Shown here in pieces: positions 19,763 to 27,564 of a stretch of DNA of 64,000 nucleotides. The stretch is from NCBI RefSeq assembly GCF_011045115.1, contig NZ_JAAKZG010000004.1, forward strand, positions 1 through 64,000, given 5' to 3'. A model generated the notes under the pieces. That model saw only the letters and a list, made by a program, of their open reading frames with translations, did not search any database and was not told where the DNA came from. The stretch comes from Mesorhizobium zhangyense (GTDB taxonomy: Bacteria > Pseudomonadota > Alphaproteobacteria > Rhizobiales > Rhizobiaceae). The translations under genes were made by a program, and so were the position numbers. Each line of letters opens with the position of its first letter. Positions within the stretch are counted from its first letter, which is position 1.

Positions 19763-20313
19763 GCGCCCGGTTCCTCATGCGGATCGTTGCGGGCAAATGC
19801 ATTGAGATCGCGGGCGAGCATGATCGCCGCCGTGATCGTCAGCCCGGTAAAGCCGACAAGCAGCGCTGCATGCGGGATGGTCATGGGAATACCAAGCCCC
19901 ATGCTCGTGGTTCCGAGCCGTCCGATCTTCGTGACGAAACCGTAGGAGGCATAGGTTGCGTAGGCGCAGGCCAGAACGCCGGCGATGTCGTGAATGATGT
20001 AAAGCAGATGCCGCCACCGCCCCTTTGCGTAGGACGGCAGGAGATTGACGCTGATGTGGTCGCGGTTCGCCAGCGACAGGATCGCGCCGGCCATCACCAC
20101 CCAGATGATGGTGTAGACCATCAGCTCATCGGTGCCGGTCATCGAGAAGCCGAACAAATAACGCCCGGTCGCGTTGATGACATTGATGCCGACCACGACC
20201 AGCAATGCGACGCCGAGAATCCAGTGCAAAGCCTTGCCTGTGCGCTCCGCAATATGCGGCAGGTTCTCCCCCAATCTGCTACGGCCTTGTGTCTCCCTCA
20301 CCGCCGATTGCAT
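19759..20313 (-). CDS. TRAP transporter small permease (DctQ family)
   Basis: Four-helix membrane subunit of 184 residues. It has the DctQ features NVINATGRYLFGFSMTGTDELMVYTIIWVVMAGA and NRDHISVNLLP; the Asn/His pair in the latter is typical of the family. It starts 3 bp after the dehydrogenase-like gene and overlaps the large permease gene, so it belongs to the same catabolic operon. Confidence 0.9.
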   Translation of the reverse strand: MQSAVRETQGRSRLGENLPHIAERTGKALHWILGVALLVVVGINVINATGRYLFGFSMTGTDELMVYTIIWVVMAGAILSLANRDHISVNLLPSYAKGRWRHLLYIIHDIAGVLACAYATYASYGFVTKIGRLGTTSMGLGIPMTIPHAALLVGFTGLTITAAIMLARDLNAFARNDPHEEPGA

Positions 20314-20316
20314 CGC

Positions 20317-21249
20317 TCACTCCCGGCCTTCGAGGATGCGCCGCACGGCGACCAGTTTTTTCGCTCTTTCGCCCTGCAGGGCGGTGATCTTCTCCGCCGT
20401 GTAGGAGAACATGCCCTCCCCGGATTTGATGCCGAGCTTGGAGGCGCCTGTCCTTTCAAGAACGATCGGCGCGACATCGTCGCGATTAGACAGATCGGCG
20501 TTCAGGAAAGACGAGACAGACTTGTAGATATCGAGGCCGGCCATATCGAGCAGCGCCATCGGCCCGATGACCGCGATTTTGTAGCCGATGCCCCAGGAAA
20601 CGCAGGTGTCGAGATCTTCCGGCTCGATGACACCGCGCTCGACCAGATCGACCGCCTCGCGCAACAGCGCATAGAGCACGCGGTTTTCGACGAAGCCGGG
20701 AACGTCTTTCTTCACCACCACCGGCAGCAGGCCGATGGAGCGGATCAGGTCTCGGATGGTCGCAACCGTTTCCGGAGCGGTCTTCTCGCCGCCGATCACC
20801 TCGATCATCGGAACGATATGCGGCGGGTTCGACCAATGCATGCCGACCATACGCTCAGGATGCGAGATATGCGCCTGGAGCTTGGTGATCGGAATGCCTG
20901 ATGTGTCGGACGCGACGATAACCGAAGGTCCGATCAGCGGATCGATGGCGCGATAGGTCTCGGCCTTGATATCGATGTTTTCCGGCACGTTCTCGATGAC
21001 GAGATCAGCACCTTCAACGGCCTCGGCAATGCTGCGCATGAAGCGCACCGCGCTGGCACCCTCAGCGGGCGCCTGTATGTCGAGACGGTCGAGAACGCCG
21101 CCCGCAATATCGAGCATGCCGCGGGCACGCTCGATCGCTGCTTCCGAAATGTCATACGCCGCAACCTCCAGCCCGCCACGCGAAAGTCGCGCGGCGATGC
21201 CGGGGCCCATCGTTCCCAATCCGATGAGGGCGACGCGCTTGATCATCAT
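20317..21249 (-). CDS. 3-hydroxyacyl-CoA-dehydrogenase-family enzyme, candidate FHMPC 5-dehydrogenase
   Basis: NAD-dependent dehydrogenase of 310 residues. Residues 1-190 form a Rossmann domain with GLGTMGPGIA at 11-20, ENVPEN near 88 and the catalytic-type His in VGMHWSNPPH (His138). The C-terminal helical domain has GFVENRVLYALLREAVDLVERG and the GEGMF motif. Classical members act on 3-hydroxyacyl-CoA, but the short length and the HWSNPPHIVPMIEVI segment suggest a small-molecule dehydrogenase. M. loti 5-formyl-3-hydroxy-2-methylpyridine-4-carboxylate (FHMPC) 5-dehydrogenase, which makes the pyridine dicarboxylate in B6 breakdown, belongs to this family. I believe it is very similar, though I could not align them. 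The start overlaps the GST stop (ATGA). Confidence 0.75.
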   Translation of the reverse strand: MMIKRVALIGLGTMGPGIAARLSRGGLEVAAYDISEAAIERARGMLDIAGGVLDRLDIQAPAEGASAVRFMRSIAEAVEGADLVIENVPENIDIKAETYRAIDPLIGPSVIVASDTSGIPITKLQAHISHPERMVGMHWSNPPHIVPMIEVIGGEKTAPETVATIRDLIRSIGLLPVVVKKDVPGFVENRVLYALLREAVDLVERGVIEPEDLDTCVSWGIGYKIAVIGPMALLDMAGLDIYKSVSSFLNADLSNRDDVAPIVLERTGASKLGIKSGEGMFSYTAEKITALQGERAKKLVAVRRILEGRE

Positions 21250-21869
21250 GCGGCCTTTGTCGACTGGGCCGCACCCGTGGCGACGAGGAACGCAGGACGC
21301 TTAGCTATGGCAGCAACCCAACGCTCCAGATTGGGCAGCGAAGGACGCTCGATCTTGAAATCGACGCAGCGCTTGAGGATCGGCGCGCAGGCGATATCGG
21401 CGATGGTCAGTTTGCCGAGCGCCAGGAAGTCCTTGCCCTCGAGATGGCCATCAACGATCTTGAGCTGGGCGACGAGGTCGCGAACCTGCTCCTTGTACTC
21501 GGCCGTCTGCTCTTCGGGCGGAAGCTTCGCGCCCTTGAACGCAGCGAGATAGCCGGGATTGACCGCAGCCAGCAGGAAGTCCATCCAGCGTTCGACCTCG
21601 GTCTTTTCGGTGGGCGTTGCACCCGTCAGATGCTCGCCACCGAAGGCTGCGAGGTAGCGCAGGATCGTGTTCGATTCCCAGATCACCGCGTCGCCATCGA
21701 CCAGCGTCGGCACCTTCGAAGTCGGGTTGAGCGATTTGTATTCGGCCGTCTGAGTGTTCTCGAACTGCCGGCCATAGTCCTCGCGCTTGTAGCGCGCGCC
21801 GAGCTCTTCCAGCATGAAAAGCACTTTTTGAACGTTGCCCGAAGTCTGGCGGCCTAGAAGCTTGTACAT
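21246..21869 (-). CDS. glutathione S-transferase-family protein, possible isomerase
   Basis: Protein of 207 residues with a thioredoxin-fold N-terminal domain (MYKLLGRQTSGNVQKVLFMLEELG, then NPTSKVPTLVDGDAVIWESNTILRYLA) and a helical C-terminal domain. SKVP and ESNTI are the usual glutathione-contact positions (SxVP, ESxAI). Maleylpyruvate isomerases belong to this superfamily and act directly after gentisate ring cleavage. A ring-cleaving cupin gene lies three genes upstream in the same operon, so cis-trans isomerisation of a ring-opened product is a reasonable role. A general detoxifying GST cannot be excluded. Its stop overlaps the start of the dehydrogenase gene. Confidence 0.82.
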   Translation of the reverse strand: MYKLLGRQTSGNVQKVLFMLEELGARYKREDYGRQFENTQTAEYKSLNPTSKVPTLVDGDAVIWESNTILRYLAAFGGEHLTGATPTEKTEVERWMDFLLAAVNPGYLAAFKGAKLPPEEQTAEYKEQVRDLVAQLKIVDGHLEGKDFLALGKLTIADIACAPILKRCVDFKIERPSLPNLERWVAAIAKRPAFLVATGAAQSTKAA

Positions 21870-21899
21870 GGGTTGCGTCTCCTCGATGGTTTGTCTGGC

Positions 21900-22310
21900 T
21901 TACGCCTTGCCCGCCGCGAGCGGTTTGTAGACGATGGCGTCCATTTCGATCTTGGTGTTGATGACGGCTCTTGCCTCGACCGTCGTGCGGGCAAGCACGG
22001 CGTCACCGATGCCTTCGAGAAAGGCCCTGTTGTAGCGTCCGAAGTCGCGCGTATCCTCGAGATAGGTGGTGATCCGCACGACATCCGAGAGCGTTGCGCC
22101 CTCATGCGCAATCACCCGCTCGATCGTCTTCAGCGTGGCCAGCGTCTCTTCCTCGATCGTGCCCGAGATCATGTTGTTGTTCTCGTCTTTTGGCACCTGC
22201 CCGGAAACGAAGATGTAGTCGCCGGCGCGCACCGCCGGATGAAACGGCAGGTTCGGATTCTTCTTGCCAATGGCGTAATGGGTGGCGGATTTTCTTGTGC
22301 TGTCGGACAC
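21900..22310 (-). CDS. RidA/YjgF/UK114-family protein
   Basis: Small cytosolic protein of 136 residues from the Rid family of enamine/imine deaminases. It has the usual FHPAVRAGDYIFVSGQVP, LATLKTIERVIAHEG and RTTVEARAVINTKIEMDAIVY segments. The Arg after TVEA is the likely substrate-carboxylate contact of active Rid proteins, allowing for a one-residue gap. Rid homologues inside catabolic operons often hydrolyse nitrogen-containing ring-opening products. Here it lies between the GST and the beta-propeller genes and may release ammonia from an unstable enamine after pyridine-ring cleavage; this role is inference. Confidence 0.87.
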   Translation of the reverse strand: MSDSTRKSATHYAIGKKNPNLPFHPAVRAGDYIFVSGQVPKDENNNMISGTIEEETLATLKTIERVIAHEGATLSDVVRITTYLEDTRDFGRYNRAFLEGIGDAVLARTTVEARAVINTKIEMDAIVYKPLAAGKA

Positions 22311-22319
22311 GCCAGTCTC

Positions 22320-23447
22320 CTAAAGAACGCTCGTTTCTATGATGTCGACGCCGCGGATGCGGTCGATGAGATAGACGATGCCGCGATCGTCGATCGTCAC
22401 GTCGTTGGACGATGCACGATCTGCTCCCGCAGGTGCATCCGGCATGAAATGCCCGACTTCCTTCGGCGCGAACGGGTCGGCGATGTCGACCAGCCGCAAA
22501 CCCTGCGCAAACCAGGCAAACGGAATGATGGTACCCGAGAACCGCTCCGACGGCTGGTGACAGCCCGTCATCGGCGGCTGCGGCGCGCCGTCTGGATCGA
22601 GACCCGGAACCTGGAAGGTCGAAATCGGCATCGGGTTGGTCTCGTCGGTGATGTCGTAGATCCAGCTGAAGGATGGTGGCGAAGGCCGCAGCTTCGCCAC
22701 ATCCTCATCCGCTACAACCATGATGTTGCGGCCCTTCAGCGGCTGCGGGATCGGCAGGCAGGTATGGGTCGGATGCGGGAAGCTCGGGCTCGAATTCACA
22801 TGGCTGATAAGCGTTGGGCGGCTCATATCCGAGATGTCGAGAATGAACATGCCGTGATGCCAGTAGCTGACATAAAGCCGGTCACCCATGCGGATCGGAT
22901 GGTGGCAGCGCGGCGTCACATAGTCGTGCCACGGATATTCTTCGCCGCCGCCGGTCCACTGACCCGGTATCCACCAGCGCCCGACCTCGACCGGATTCAC
23001 CGGATCGATCAGATCGAGGATCATCACGATGTTGCCGACATAGCCTTCGGCGGTCGGCGAGATATAGGCATAGCGGCCGTCATAATCGTAACGATGGACG
23101 CCCTTGCCGCCGGTGATCCATTTGGAGATCAGCTTCGGCTGTTCCGGCTTGCTCGTGTCGTAGATTGCCAGGCCACCGCCGAAATCGGCAGGCCCTTCGC
23201 TGCCGAAGCGCTCGTGGTTGATGATCATCAACCCGTCCTTGGCGCGTACCTTGTGCGAATGCCAACCCGGCGGCACGTCGACGGTTGCGATCTTCTTCGG
23301 ATTACGCGGATCGGAAATGTCGACCAGCGTCGTACCGCTCGGCGGCCGCATGTGACCGATGTAAAGGATGTTGCCGTCGACCCAGACCTGACCGCCGCCG
23401 GGGCAATCCACATGGCCGATATGCTTGGTGTTGAACGCGGAAACCAA
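22320..23447 (-). CDS. LVIVD-repeat beta-propeller protein
   Basis: Protein of 375 residues built from LVIVD-type repeats: TTLVDISDPRNPKKIATV, LAIYDTSKPEQPKLISKW, VMILDLIDPVNPVEVGRW, MFILDISDMSRPTLISHV and LRLVDIADPFAPKEVGHF. Such repeats fold as a beta-propeller. No signal peptide is present, so it is cytosolic. Many His and Trp residues (PPGWHSHK, EYPWHDYVTPRCHHP, CHQPSERF) line conserved positions and could hold a metal. It begins with TTG 23447 behind AGAAGG. It is encoded directly after the ring-cleaving cupin, so a lactonase or hydrolase-like role in the same pathway is possible. The catalytic function of this family is not established. Confidence 0.75.
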   Translation of the reverse strand: MVSAFNTKHIGHVDCPGGGQVWVDGNILYIGHMRPPSGTTLVDISDPRNPKKIATVDVPPGWHSHKVRAKDGLMIINHERFGSEGPADFGGGLAIYDTSKPEQPKLISKWITGGKGVHRYDYDGRYAYISPTAEGYVGNIVMILDLIDPVNPVEVGRWWIPGQWTGGGEEYPWHDYVTPRCHHPIRMGDRLYVSYWHHGMFILDISDMSRPTLISHVNSSPSFPHPTHTCLPIPQPLKGRNIMVVADEDVAKLRPSPPSFSWIYDITDETNPMPISTFQVPGLDPDGAPQPPMTGCHQPSERFSGTIIPFAWFAQGLRLVDIADPFAPKEVGHFMPDAPAGADRASSNDVTIDDRGIVYLIDRIRGVDIIETSVL

Positions 23448-23486
23448 ATGCGTACGCCTTCTTGCTGGTGCGTCACTTCACTGCCG

Positions 23487-23510
23487 GCGCGCCGTGACAG
23501 GACGGCGCGC
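23487..23510 (-). other. intercistronic hairpin
   Basis: GCGCGCCGT (23487-23495) and ACGGCGCGC (23502-23510) form a 9-bp GC-rich stem with a 6-nt loop between the dioxygenase stop (23527) and the LVIVD gene start (23447). It may modulate the relative expression of the two cistrons. Confidence 0.45.
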
Positions 23511-23526
23511 GGCTATGCTTGCAGGA

Positions 23527-24678
23527 TCAAACGAGGCGCAGAAGATCGCCGGCCTGGTTGCGGCCCCAGCGCTTGTAGAGAAGCAGCGCCTTCTGCGTCG
23601 GAGCGTCGGTGGCACCGAAGAAGATGACCGGCTCGGTCGAGGAGCCGTTGACATGCTCCACCCACGAACCGCCGGGGATGGCGATCGTGTCGAACTGGTT
23701 CCAGTCGTAGCGCTTGCCGTCGATGATCGAATGGCCGTTGCCGCGGAACGGCGACAGAAGCAGGCTGGCGGTCTCCCGCTGCGGCAGCGTCTTTTCGCCG
23801 GGACGCAGCATCTGGACGTAGAAATTGATCGTGTGGAACACCGGCCCGCCGGTCGTCGGATCGACATAGTCGATCACGATGCCTTCATGCGGATCGCCGT
23901 CCCAATCCTTGTGGGCGTCCAGGATGGCTTCCATCTTTTCCCAGCGGTATACATACATCGGTGAAGACAGGCCGCCGCCACGCTTGTGGTCGACGAAGCG
24001 CGGCATCAAGCCGCCTTCACCATAGATGCGCTGGGAGTAGTCGCTCGGGAAGCGCGCGGTCTGTACCTTCTTCTCGACTTCCTTGCCGTCCACCATCTCG
24101 GTGTATTTGTGATCGAAATGGACGGCATGCAGCGTCTCGACCAGCGGAAGGTCCAGAATGGAAAGATTGACCGCCTGTTCGCCGCCGACCGTGCCGTGAT
24201 TGTGCCAGGCATCGTTCGGGGTCAGAACCATGTCGCCAGGGCCGAATACTACGTCCTCGCCTTCGACGCCGGTGAAGTTACCCTTGCCGGTGAGGCCGAA
24301 GCGGATGGCGCTCGGCGAATGCTTGTGCGGCGGCATGATCTCGTCTGGATCGTTCAGGCGGTAGGCCGTGTACATGGTGCTAACCGAGGCGCGCTTGGGC
24401 GCAAGGCCTGGATTGACGAGGATCAAAGAGCGGCGCTCGCTGTCGTCCATGGTGACGAGTTCGGCGGCGCGCTGCAGCAGCGGTTCGATATCCGTGTAGG
24501 ACCAGACGAACGGAACGGCCTTCGACGTCGCCATGAGTTGCTTGATCTCGTCATGATCGACACCTTCGCTGGTCGCCCAGAAGGGGAACATGTTCTTCGA
24601 GTAGAGGTCGTCGTAAAGGCCTTTGAGGGCGGCCTTCTTGTTGGTGATGGTATCGTTTGCTGGTTGCGCCACGGACAT
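23527..24678 (-). CDS. gentisate/salicylate 1,2-dioxygenase-type bicupin
   Basis: Iron(II) ring-cleaving dioxygenase of 383 residues in the gentisate 1,2-dioxygenase family. The N-terminal cupin has the metal motif PHKHSPSAIRF (His118, His120) and the third ligand in NDAWHNHG (His159). The second cupin covers about 250-380 (YDWNQFDTIAIPGGSWVEHVNG). Family members cleave gentisate, salicylate, 1-hydroxy-2-naphthoate or substituted salicylates between the carbons bearing OH and COOH. ATG 24678 follows GAGGTG; an upstream in-frame TTG (24723) is less likely. No fumarylpyruvate hydrolase gene accompanies it, unlike ordinary gentisate operons. In this B6-rich setting an aza-salicylate such as 4-pyridoxate or its 4,5-dicarboxylate is an attractive substrate. 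Confidence 0.85.
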   Translation of the reverse strand: MSVAQPANDTITNKKAALKGLYDDLYSKNMFPFWATSEGVDHDEIKQLMATSKAVPFVWSYTDIEPLLQRAAELVTMDDSERRSLILVNPGLAPKRASVSTMYTAYRLNDPDEIMPPHKHSPSAIRFGLTGKGNFTGVEGEDVVFGPGDMVLTPNDAWHNHGTVGGEQAVNLSILDLPLVETLHAVHFDHKYTEMVDGKEVEKKVQTARFPSDYSQRIYGEGGLMPRFVDHKRGGGLSSPMYVYRWEKMEAILDAHKDWDGDPHEGIVIDYVDPTTGGPVFHTINFYVQMLRPGEKTLPQRETASLLLSPFRGNGHSIIDGKRYDWNQFDTIAIPGGSWVEHVNGSSTEPVIFFGATDAPTQKALLLYKRWGRNQAGDLLRLV

Positions 24679-24982
24679 TTCAGACACCTCGGAACTGGAG
24701 GACAGATCGTTTAACCAACTCAACCGTATTAGGATTGGTTTTCGTCCACAATCCCTTATTTAGCAATTTTTGGATTTTTTGGTTGAGCCAGACTTTAGTC
24801 AGAAAGTCGCCCAAATTACATGCACGGCGATCAAAAATTTAGCCATTTGTACCAATACTTGGTGTTTTTTCGAGAAAATGCGTGAATCAACGCGTACGCA
24901 TCGGGGCGCCCCGATGTGTCAACCAAAAACTCCTAAAATTTCAACCAAAAGCATTTTTTGGTTGAAAACCGATTGTCAACCG
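24679..24982. promoter_or_regulatory. dioxygenase promoter region with repeated TTGGTTGA/TCAACCAA boxes
   Basis: This AT-rich gap separates the GMC gene from the dioxygenase. Boxes with core TCAACC or GGTTGA occur at 24720-24725, 24781-24786, 24919-24924, 24941-24946, 24960-24965 and 24976-24981. The pair at 24941-24965 is a perfect inverted repeat with 10-bp arms (TCAACCAAAA) and a 5-nt spacer. The same core recurs upstream of the GntR gene at 26836, so that regulator probably controls both promoters. The box nearest the dioxygenase lies 42 bp before its ATG. No gene is seen in this stretch. Confidence 0.6.
24899..24916. repeat. perfect 18-bp GC-rich palindrome
   Basis: CATCGGGGCGCCCCGATG is fully self-complementary and stands out from the AT-rich DNA around it. 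It lies 67 bp beyond the GMC stop and about 220 bp before the dioxygenase ATG. It may be the stem of a terminator for the GMC gene or a second regulator site. Confidence 0.5.
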
Positions 24983-26611
24983 CTAGGCGGCGACACTCTG
25001 CTCGACCCGTTGTCGGATCAAATCCGACGCCTTTTCGGCGATCATGATGACCGCCGCATTGATGTTGCCGCAAACGAGATCCGGCATGACCGATGCATCG
25101 ACCACGCGCAGCCCGCCGACGCCGCGAACGCGCAATTCCGGATCGACGACCGACTGTCGGTCGACGCCCATGCGGCAGGTGCCGGCGGGGTGATGGACGG
25201 TGATCGACGTCTTGCGAATGTGTTCGTCGATCTCGTCATCGCTCTGGCAGTTGGGCCCGGGAAAGAACTCCGCTTCGATGTACGGCTTCATGGAGGGCTG
25301 AGCCGCGAGGTCGCGCGCGACACGAAAACCGGCGCGCAACGATTCCCAATCACGCGGCGAAGACAGGAAATTCTGGTAGATCAGAGGCGCGGCCAACGGG
25401 TCAGCCGAAGCGAGCTTGACGCTGCCACGGCTTTCCGGCTGCACGGCCACGATGCGCGTCGCGAAACCATCGGCAAAAGGCGCTTTGAACGGCGGCATGT
25501 AAGGCCAGGCCGCAAGCGGTGCCGCGGTGAAAAGCAACTGCACGTCGGGCAAGGGCCGGCTGGCGTCGCTTTTCAGGAAAGCGACCACCCCGCCTGGCAC
25601 ATCTCCGGAAAAGCCGCGTCCCGTCAGATAGGTTTTCACGAAATCAAGGCCGATCCTGTCGGCGCGCATCATCTTGAGGAACGGACCCGGCTCCTTGCGG
25701 CGATACATCAGGATGACGGAGACATGATCCTGCAGATTCTTGCCAACTCCCGGCAGGTCGACCTTGGTTTCGATGCCGAATGAGGAAAGCTCCTCACCGC
25801 CGCCAATACCAGATAGCATAAGGAGTTGCGGCGTGTTGATGACGCCACCGGCCAGCAAAACCTCGCGTCGCGCAAAGGCCTGGAAAGGCGCGCCGTCACG
25901 GCTATAGGCAATGCCTGCCGCCCTGCCGTCCTTCAGCAGGATTTTCGTCGCCATCGCCTTGGTCAGCACGGTGACATTGCCCCGGCGCATGGCCGGGCGC
26001 AGATAGGCCGAAGCCGTCGAGCAACGGCGGCCGTTCTCGATCGTCATCTGCAGGCGGCCGAAACCCTCCTGGGTAGCGCCATTGTAATCGTCGGTCTGGG
26101 GATAGCCCGCTTCGCGGCTGGCCGTTGCGAAAGCTTCGATCAAACCGTCCTTGTAGCGGCAGAACTGGGTGCTTAGCGGACCGTCACCGCCGCGGTAGTC
26201 GTCCGCGCCGCGCTCCCAGCTTTCCTGTTTCTTGAAGTAGGGCAGAACCCGTTCATAGGACCAGTCGAGCAGGCCATTCGCAGCCCAGCGATCATAGTCG
26301 CCGCGATTGCCGCGCACATAGGCCATGGCATTTGTGGATGAAGAACCGCCAATGACCTTGCCGCGCGCGCATTCGACCTTGCGGCCGCCGACATTGGCTT
26401 CGGGTTCGCAGAAATACATCCAGTCATGCCGGCGCTCGGTAAGGATCTTGCCCCAGCCGAGCGGGATATGGATCATCGGATCGCGATCCCAGTCCCCCGC
26501 CTCCAGCAGCAAGACAGAAACCGACGGATCTTCGCTCAGGCGGTTGGCCAGCACGCAACCTGCCGACCCCGCTCCCACGATGACATAGTCATAGGTCTCG
26601 CCTGCTTGCAT
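24983..26611 (-). CDS. GMC-family FAD oxidoreductase, choline-dehydrogenase-like
   Basis: Flavin alcohol oxidoreductase of 542 residues. The FAD-binding motif [16 protein letters not shown] is at about 10-25, GMC signature 1 lies in [19 protein letters not shown], and signature 2 is present ([19 protein letters not shown]). The catalytic His is in [12 protein letters not shown], and the C-terminal [18 protein letters not shown] contacts FAD. Substrates in this family are alcohols; choline dehydrogenases, polyethylene-glycol dehydrogenases and the B6 enzymes pyridoxine 4-oxidase and 4-pyridoxate dehydrogenase are relatives. It opens the catabolic operon (dioxygenase next, after a 304-bp regulated gap) and is divergent from the GntR regulator. 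Oxidation of the 5-hydroxymethyl group of 4-pyridoxate is a testable candidate reaction. Confidence 0.85.
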   Translation of the reverse strand: MQAGETYDYVIVGAGSAGCVLANRLSEDPSVSVLLLEAGDWDRDPMIHIPLGWGKILTERRHDWMYFCEPEANVGGRKVECARGKVIGGSSSTNAMAYVRGNRGDYDRWAANGLLDWSYERVLPYFKKQESWERGADDYRGGDGPLSTQFCRYKDGLIEAFATASREAGYPQTDDYNGATQEGFGRLQMTIENGRRCSTASAYLRPAMRRGNVTVLTKAMATKILLKDGRAAGIAYSRDGAPFQAFARREVLLAGGVINTPQLLMLSGIGGGEELSSFGIETKVDLPGVGKNLQDHVSVILMYRRKEPGPFLKMMRADRIGLDFVKTYLTGRGFSGDVPGGVVAFLKSDASRPLPDVQLLFTAAPLAAWPYMPPFKAPFADGFATRIVAVQPESRGSVKLASADPLAAPLIYQNFLSSPRDWESLRAGFRVARDLAAQPSMKPYIEAEFFPGPNCQSDDEIDEHIRKTSITVHHPAGTCRMGVDRQSVVDPELRVRGVGGLRVVDASVMPDLVCGNINAAVIMIAEKASDLIRQRVEQSVAA

Positions 26612-26672
26612 GCTTGTTCCCCGGGATGATTGATCGCCCTCTTAGCGGGGCTCGTCGGCCATTTCCCGACCA

Positions 26673-26744
26673 CCTCAGTCAACCACTGCTCAACTGAGGT
26701 TGTCAACCACAAGATATCCAGCTAATTTGGTTGAATTGGTTGAA
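26673..26744. promoter_or_regulatory. operator cluster between GMC gene and GntR regulator
   Basis: The divergent 224-bp gap holds TCAACC at 26679-26684, TCAACT at 26690-26695 and the 11-bp palindrome GGTTGTCAACC at 26698-26708. The 9-mer TTGGTTGAA is repeated in tandem at 26727-26735 and 26736-26744. A larger inverted repeat, CCTCAGT (26673-26679) with ACTGAGG (26693-26699), encloses the first boxes. These match the boxes upstream of the dioxygenase and are the likely binding sites of the adjacent GntR protein. Confidence 0.62.
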
Positions 26745-26835
26745 CATGGGTTTCCTTCATGTGCCGCGTTATATTATAACTGAAGCACCTCTTCGCTGGC
26801 GGTCGTCCGCACAAACGGATTCAGGAGATTTTGTT

Positions 26836-27513
26836 TTGACTGCATTCAAGCCAACCATCGTCCCGTCCGAGGTCGACGACGTCATCTCGGCCATTCGGCA
26901 GATTCAGGAAGAAAGCGGCAAACTGCCTTCGGAGCGCGATCTCGCCGACCTCCTGAACGTCAAGCGCCACCAGCTACGCAAGGCGCTCGATGCCATGCGG
27001 CGTGCCGGCGACCTGGGACCAGTGCGCGCCAGAAGAGCGCCGACCGCAATGCCGAAATATGGCGAGGAGCTGGTCAGGGTGACCAATCCGATCGAGGTCC
27101 TGGAGTTGCGCCTGATCATGGAGCCCGGGCTGGCGCGTCTGGCATCGCTGCGCGCTTCCGCTTTCGAGATCGCGCGCATCATGGAAGCGGCCACCACGCC
27201 GGAGAATGCTTCGTCCGGCCAGATCGACCTGGCGTTCCACCTTGCGATCGTCGGGGCCGCGCGAAATCATCTGGCCAGCGAATTCTACAAGATGCTCAGG
27301 CAGGTTGGCGTCGACGCCCGCATGAAGATCGCCCGCACCGCCGAGCCCACCTGCCCCAAGCGTATCGCCCAGCGCGATGCCGAACACCGGTTGATTGCCG
27401 AGGCGATCTCCCAGCGCGACCCGGAAGCGGCGGAGGCCGCCATGCGCGCGCATCTGCTTTCCGTGCAGAAACAGATCACCGAACGTTCGAACGCCGGCGC
27501 TTTCGCCGCCTGA
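26836..27513 (+). CDS. GntR-family regulator, FadR/FCD subfamily
   Basis: Transcription factor of 225 residues. A winged helix-turn-helix covers about 10-75 (GKLPSERDLADLLNVKRHQLRKALDAMRRAGDL), followed by an all-helical FCD ligand domain (about 90-215). Putative metal ligands are in FHLAIVGAARN and DAEHRLIAEAI. These regulators usually respond to the carboxylic acid substrate of the neighbouring pathway. I chose TTG 26836, which follows AGGAG at 26823-26827. Longer starts at 26746 (ATG) or 26731 (TTG) would run through the operator boxes. It is divergent from the GMC-dioxygenase operon and followed, 51 bp later, by a pyridoxine-4-oxidase-like gene, so it probably controls both sides. Confidence 0.88.
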   Translation: MTAFKPTIVPSEVDDVISAIRQIQEESGKLPSERDLADLLNVKRHQLRKALDAMRRAGDLGPVRARRAPTAMPKYGEELVRVTNPIEVLELRLIMEPGLARLASLRASAFEIARIMEAATTPENASSGQIDLAFHLAIVGAARNHLASEFYKMLRQVGVDARMKIARTAEPTCPKRIAQRDAEHRLIAEAISQRDPEAAEAAMRAHLLSVQKQITERSNAGAFAA

Positions 27514-27564
27514 CCTCATCTCAAACCTGAAATAGCGATCCGGCTTCGCGCGGAAGGGGAACTC

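Noticed and set aside
18596..20901. two long plus-strand open frames (449 and 396 codons)
   Set aside because: Antisense to the TRAP and dehydrogenase genes; no start signals and no domains.
20317..21249. classical fatty-acid 3-hydroxyacyl-CoA dehydrogenase
   Set aside because: No other beta-oxidation gene is nearby and the operon is of aromatic/B6 character. I kept the family name but favour a small-molecule dehydrogenase.
21873..23627. 584-codon plus-strand open frame
   Set aside because: Antisense to the RidA and LVIVD genes, which have clear family motifs and starts.
24941..24965. intrinsic terminator of the GMC gene
   Set aside because: The inverted repeat is AT-rich, without a GC stem, and its half-sites recur at several other places in both promoters, so an operator fits better.
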